Shown: in pieces, positions 61,138 to 64,000 of the stretch
Layout of the letters: every line of letters begins with the position of its first letter
Numbering within the stretch: position 1 is the first letter of the stretch
NCBI GenBank assembly: GCA_963739135.1
Contig: CAVTZG010000013.1
Location: forward strand, 310,001-374,000
Direction: 5' to 3'
Length of the DNA stretch: 64,000 nt
Source of the DNA: Palsa-504 sp963739135
GTDB taxonomy: Bacteria > Actinomycetota > Actinomycetes > Streptosporangiales > Streptosporangiaceae
Translations under genes and position numbers: made by a program
Notes under the pieces: model-generated
The model's input: the letters and a program-made list of their open reading frames with translations, nothing else
Database searches by the model: none
What the model was told of the DNA's origin: nothing

Positions 61138-62643
61138 TCACCGGCTGGCCAGGGCCGCGGCGCGCTCGGCGATGGCGTACACCGTAGCGTTGGTGTTGCC
61201 GGAAACGATCGACGGCATGATCGAGCCGTCGGCGATCCGGAGCCCGCTGATGCCGTGCACCCGCAGCTCGGGGTCCACCACTGACATCGTGTCGGTCCCC
61301 ATCCGGCAGGTACCTACCGGATGGAAGTAGGACTGCATTGTCCGGTCGGCGTGGTGCCGCAGCGCGTCGTCGGTGTCCGCGCCGGGACCGGGCAGCGCTT
61401 CGGCGGCCCGCCACGGCTCCAGGGCCTTTGCCCGCCCGATCTGCCGGGCGATCTTGAGGCCCGTCACGATGGCCTCGACGTCCCGGGGGTCGCTCAGATA
61501 CCGCGGGTCGACCACGGGAGCGGCGTCCGGGCTGCCGCTGGCCAGCCGGACCGTCCCGCGGCTGAAGGGCTGCATCAGCGCGGGCGCGATCGTGTAACCC
61601 GGCTCCGGTCCGCCCGCGGAAGGCGGAACCAGAGAGATGTCGACAAAGAGGATCTGCAGGTCGGGGTAGTCCAGATCCGGGCGGCTGCGCAGCAGGCCCA
61701 GCGCCTCACCGTGATTGTTCGCCGCCGCGGGCACCGGCTGGGCCGGGCGGTAGATGATGAAGGCGTACGGGTGGTCGTGCAGGTTCTCTCCGACGCCAGG
61801 CAGCTCCGCGACCACCTCGATGCCGTGCGGGCGAAGGGCAGAAGCCGGGCCGATCCCCGAGAGCATCAGCAGCTTCGGCGTGCCGATGGTGCCCGCGGTC
61901 AGCACCACCTCACCGGTGGCTCCGGCCCGGCACAGCTCGCCGCTCACGCTGTACTCGACGCCGGCGCATCGCTGCCGGTCCATGAGCAGGCGATGGGCGA
62001 GCGCCTCGGTGACCACGCGGAGATTGCCGCGCTGCATCGCCGGCCTCAGGTACGCGGCCAGGGCACTTTGCCGCCTGCCCGCCACGATGTTCAGATCGGA
62101 CCACCCGAAGCCCTCCTCGAGGCCGCCGCTGATATCGTCCGCGCGCCGGTACCCGGCTTCTCCGGCGGCATCCAGGCACGCGGCCAGCACGGGATTGGGC
62201 GGGGTCGCCGGGCCGACGATAAGCGGCCCGTCCATCCCGCGCAGCACGGGATCACGTCCTTTGGCGGTCTCGGTGCGGCGGAAGAACGGGAGCAGGTCGT
62301 CGAACCCCCATCCGCCGGCGCCCTCCTTGACCCACCGGTCATAACTCGACCGGTGGCCCCGCACGAACACCATCGCGTTGACCGAGGACGAGCCGCCCAG
62401 CACACGGCCCCGGGCCACCGCAACCGGCCGTCCGGCGGCGGTCTGGCCGGGCGCGACGTCACCCCAGTTCGCCGGGGACTGCAGAAGAGCCGGCCACGCC
62501 GGGGGATACTCCGCGCCTGCAGGCGACTCCGCGGCGCCCGCCTCCAGCAAGAGCACCGACACCTCCGGGCTCTCCGAAAGCCGCGCGGCCAGCACGCACC
62601 CGGCCGTCCCCCCGCCCACGATCACGAACTCGTAGCTGTCCAT
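61138..62643 (-). CDS. GMC oxidoreductase (choline/alcohol dehydrogenase-like)
   Basis: 501 residues, FAD-dependent. FVIVGGGTAGCVLAARLSES (ADP-binding), GRVLGGSSSVNAMVFVRGH (signature 1), TAGTIGTPKLLMLSGIGPAS (signature 2), ELPGVGENLHDHPYAFIIYR, and the C-terminal SYFHPVGTCRMGTD (active-site His) with VSGNTNATVYAIAERAA (Asn). Classical glucose-methanol-choline type, distinct from the GMC enzyme at 43-44.8 kb. ATG at 62643 preceded by GGAGGAGAGG. Isolated; substrate, probably an alcohol, not identifiable. Confidence 0.94.
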   Translation of the reverse strand: MDSYEFVIVGGGTAGCVLAARLSESPEVSVLLLEAGAAESPAGAEYPPAWPALLQSPANWGDVAPGQTAAGRPVAVARGRVLGGSSSVNAMVFVRGHRSSYDRWVKEGAGGWGFDDLLPFFRRTETAKGRDPVLRGMDGPLIVGPATPPNPVLAACLDAAGEAGYRRADDISGGLEEGFGWSDLNIVAGRRQSALAAYLRPAMQRGNLRVVTEALAHRLLMDRQRCAGVEYSVSGELCRAGATGEVVLTAGTIGTPKLLMLSGIGPASALRPHGIEVVAELPGVGENLHDHPYAFIIYRPAQPVPAAANNHGEALGLLRSRPDLDYPDLQILFVDISLVPPSAGGPEPGYTIAPALMQPFSRGTVRLASGSPDAAPVVDPRYLSDPRDVEAIVTGLKIARQIGRAKALEPWRAAEALPGPGADTDDALRHHADRTMQSYFHPVGTCRMGTDTMSVVDPELRVHGISGLRIADGSIMPSIVSGNTNATVYAIAERAAALASR

Positions 62644-63303
62644 CCAGACCTCTCCTCCCGCATTCCCCAGCGGGCAGCCGTGGATGAGCACCACCAGCTG
62701 GCCGCCGCCATGACCCCCTAACAGATCTCGGTACCGGCACCGTTGCCGGTACCGACGGTCACAAAGGCCCTTGATTTCTCCCGCCGGTCTGGCTGCCCGC
62801 TGGTGGCACTGCCACGGCTGCCTCAGGTGGCTCCCCTGGTCTTCTGTGCCTGGGATCACGGTCCCGCTCCCGGGTCCCGCGTCGCACCCGTGAAAGCCCT
62901 GGCCGGTACCCTGGTCCGCGATCAGGCGCGGACCCCGGTCGCTGGCCTCCTGGATTCCGCGGCCGACGTACCATAGCTGAGCTTGGAGGCTCACCACCAT
63001 CGGTCCGGACACCGCCAGCCCGGCGAACCCGCCGTCGATGCCGTACCTGCCCCGCTGCCCGGCCCGGCCACCGCGTTCCCGGCGGCCGTGACCTCCGCGG
63101 CTGGCTCCACGCCGCCAGTCTGCCAGCAATCAAGACCGGCGAGGTGGTGCTTCATGAGCTGAGCGGGATCCGCCGGGCACGGCCGGTGCGATACCGGCCG
63201 CCGGATATTGCTGCGTCAAGCCACGCTGCCTGTGATGCCGCGGCGAATACCTATCGTCTGCAGCCGTGCGTGACCGCGGGCTGCCGTCTCGCCGGGGTTT
63301 GCT
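62644..63303. other. intergenic, nothing supported
   Basis: About 660 bp between the GMC gene and the endonuclease-like fragment. Around 62734-62753, GGTACCGGCACCGTTGCCGG contains a GGTACCGGCA-type inverted repeat that could be an operator, but no gene assignment follows. Confidence 0.35.
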
Positions 63304-63783
63304 GTGACGCCAGCGAATTCCCCGCCGCGCGCCGGGCGGCGGTCCGCCCCGGGATCACCGGGCTGGCTGGTATCGAGAACGTTGCGCCTTCCGCAAGAAC
63401 TCAATCCACTCCTGGCTACTGAGCAGCCGGGTGAACTTGCCCCGGCTGAACGCACAGCCAGCGGCCACGGCCAGCTCGATGCCCGCTGCCGTTTTGCTAC
63501 CGGGGACCGCGTTGATGTGACGTTCGAGAATCACCTGCCGGACCGGACGGTCATCGAGGTGGAAGCCGAGGGCGAACGCGAAGTCTGCGCTGGCATCCAC
63601 CAGGCCATCAAGTACCGCTCGCCCGCCGCGGCTGACGCCGGTTACCCGCTGCTGACCTCGCGGGTCAGGTCCCTGGTGGTGGCGTACTCCACCGAGTACT
63701 CGAAGGCCCGTGAACTTGCCGACCGCTACGACATCCCGCTTGTGTCCGTCAATGGCGAAAAGGCGCTGAACGGAGCACGGTAG
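63304..63783 (+). pseudogene. C-terminal fragment of a PD-(D/E)XK-like protein
   Basis: 159 codons from an ATG-like start at 63304, but only from about residue 62 does it look conserved: TGDRVDVTFENHLPDRTVIE, VEAEGEREVCAGIHQAIKYR and SLVVAYSTEYSKARELADRY then DIPLVSV. The arrangement Asp, E-x-E, Q-x-x-K fits a restriction-endonuclease-like core. The N-terminal part has no family character, so the gene is probably truncated; a short intact protein is the alternative. Confidence 0.5.
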
Positions 63784-63902
63784 TCCCGCCTGCATGGCAT
63801 GCACGAATCCGCCCGGAAAGTCAGCGCCGCCGCCGCTTCGGTCCCGGAAATGTGATCGGATCGGAGACGGCAGCGGGCTTTCGGTGAGCGGAGCGGCAAA
63901 CC

Positions 63903-64000
63903 TTAACCGGACAGCAGTGCCCGGGCGACCTCGTTCGGCTGGTCGATCTGGGGCCAGTGGCCCGCGCCGGCCAGGATCGTGGTCGTTGCTGTGCGCAGGT
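63903..64000 (-). CDS. alpha/beta hydrolase, C-terminal end
   Basis: The last 32 codons run in from the right edge and read ILAGAGHWPQIDQPNEVARA then LLSG and TAA. GAGHWPQIDQP carries the His of the alpha/beta-hydrolase triad in its usual position near the C-terminus. The rest is outside the window, so subfamily cannot be given. Confidence 0.75.
   Translation of the reverse strand, partial: LRTATTTILAGAGHWPQIDQPNEVARALLSG

Noticed and set aside
1..64000. CRISPR arrays, rRNA genes, riboswitches, prophage structural genes
   Set aside because: Looked for regularly spaced repeats, rRNA-like sequence and phage proteins; none seen. The only regularly spaced repeats are the four mob-region copies, which do not have a CRISPR layout.

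Overview
This is one contiguous stretch of a high-GC actinomycete chromosome. The evidence is the very GC-rich codon use, the frequent GTG/TTG starts, chains of genes with 4-base stop/start overlaps, and families typical of filamentous Actinomycetota: large ATP-binding LuxR regulators, XRE-TPR regulators, a Methyltransf_19-type methyltransferase, DUF222 proteins and LtrA. Genus cannot be fixed from the sequence alone. No rRNA, CRISPR array or prophage is visible; one tRNA, tRNA-Pro(GGG), is present.

Layout. 0-9 kb is mostly ordinary chromosome: the N-terminal part of malQ, a nitroreductase-fold protein, a PD-(D/E)XK endonuclease next to tRNA-Pro, a monofunctional peptidoglycan glycosyltransferase, a GtrA protein, a DrrA-type ABC exporter with two permeases, and a DUF2079 membrane protein. 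8.7-15.8 kb is a tightly packed catabolic run: three acyl-CoA dehydrogenases, one SDR and, overlapping the last of them, a GH3 beta-glucosidase. 15.8-22 kb is accessory: a broken DUF222 gene, a MazEF-like toxin-antitoxin pair, small orphan proteins, and a 1.39-kb cassette bounded by 106-bp inverted repeats and 8-bp target duplications that carries an APH(6)-like kinase gene and no transposase. 22.5-29 kb holds a LuxR-family ATPase regulator with the relic of a cyclase domain in front of it, then LtrA coupled to a large nitrilase-fold protein. 29-36 kb has isolated small genes, an alpha/beta hydrolase, a HdeD-like membrane protein, a secreted beta-propeller and a RibD-type reductase whose reading frame runs on into a repeat relic. 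36.7-39.8 kb has a XRE-TPR regulator divergent from four overlapping genes that end in a methyltransferase. 40.4-46.3 kb is a five-gene minus-strand operon: two SDRs, a GMC oxidoreductase, a GH15 glucoamylase/trehalase-like enzyme and a VOC protein. 46.6-56.7 kb has a MalT-like regulator and a string of intact and broken genes (small paralogues, hydrolase relic, MFS transporter, interrupted beta-propeller, XRE-TPR pseudogene). 56.8-59.9 kb is a mobilisation module (HUH relaxase, MobC-like protein, direct repeats, a hairpin) with no integrase in view. The right end has a second GMC oxidoreductase, an endonuclease-like fragment and the C-terminus of an alpha/beta hydrolase.

Working together. 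The most coherent unit is the 46.3-40.4 kb operon with the MalT-like regulator beside it. Palindromic sites built on TTCACCC(C)GGGTGA lie upstream of the operon, between the regulator and a small gene, upstream of the beta-propeller gene, and upstream of a second, frameshifted copy of the small gene. In the first three places the sites are paired at a nearly constant spacing of 30-31 bp, which suggests a local regulon. The many relics between 15 and 63 kb, together with several dispersed short repeats shared between distant loci, mark this as a region of active rearrangement.
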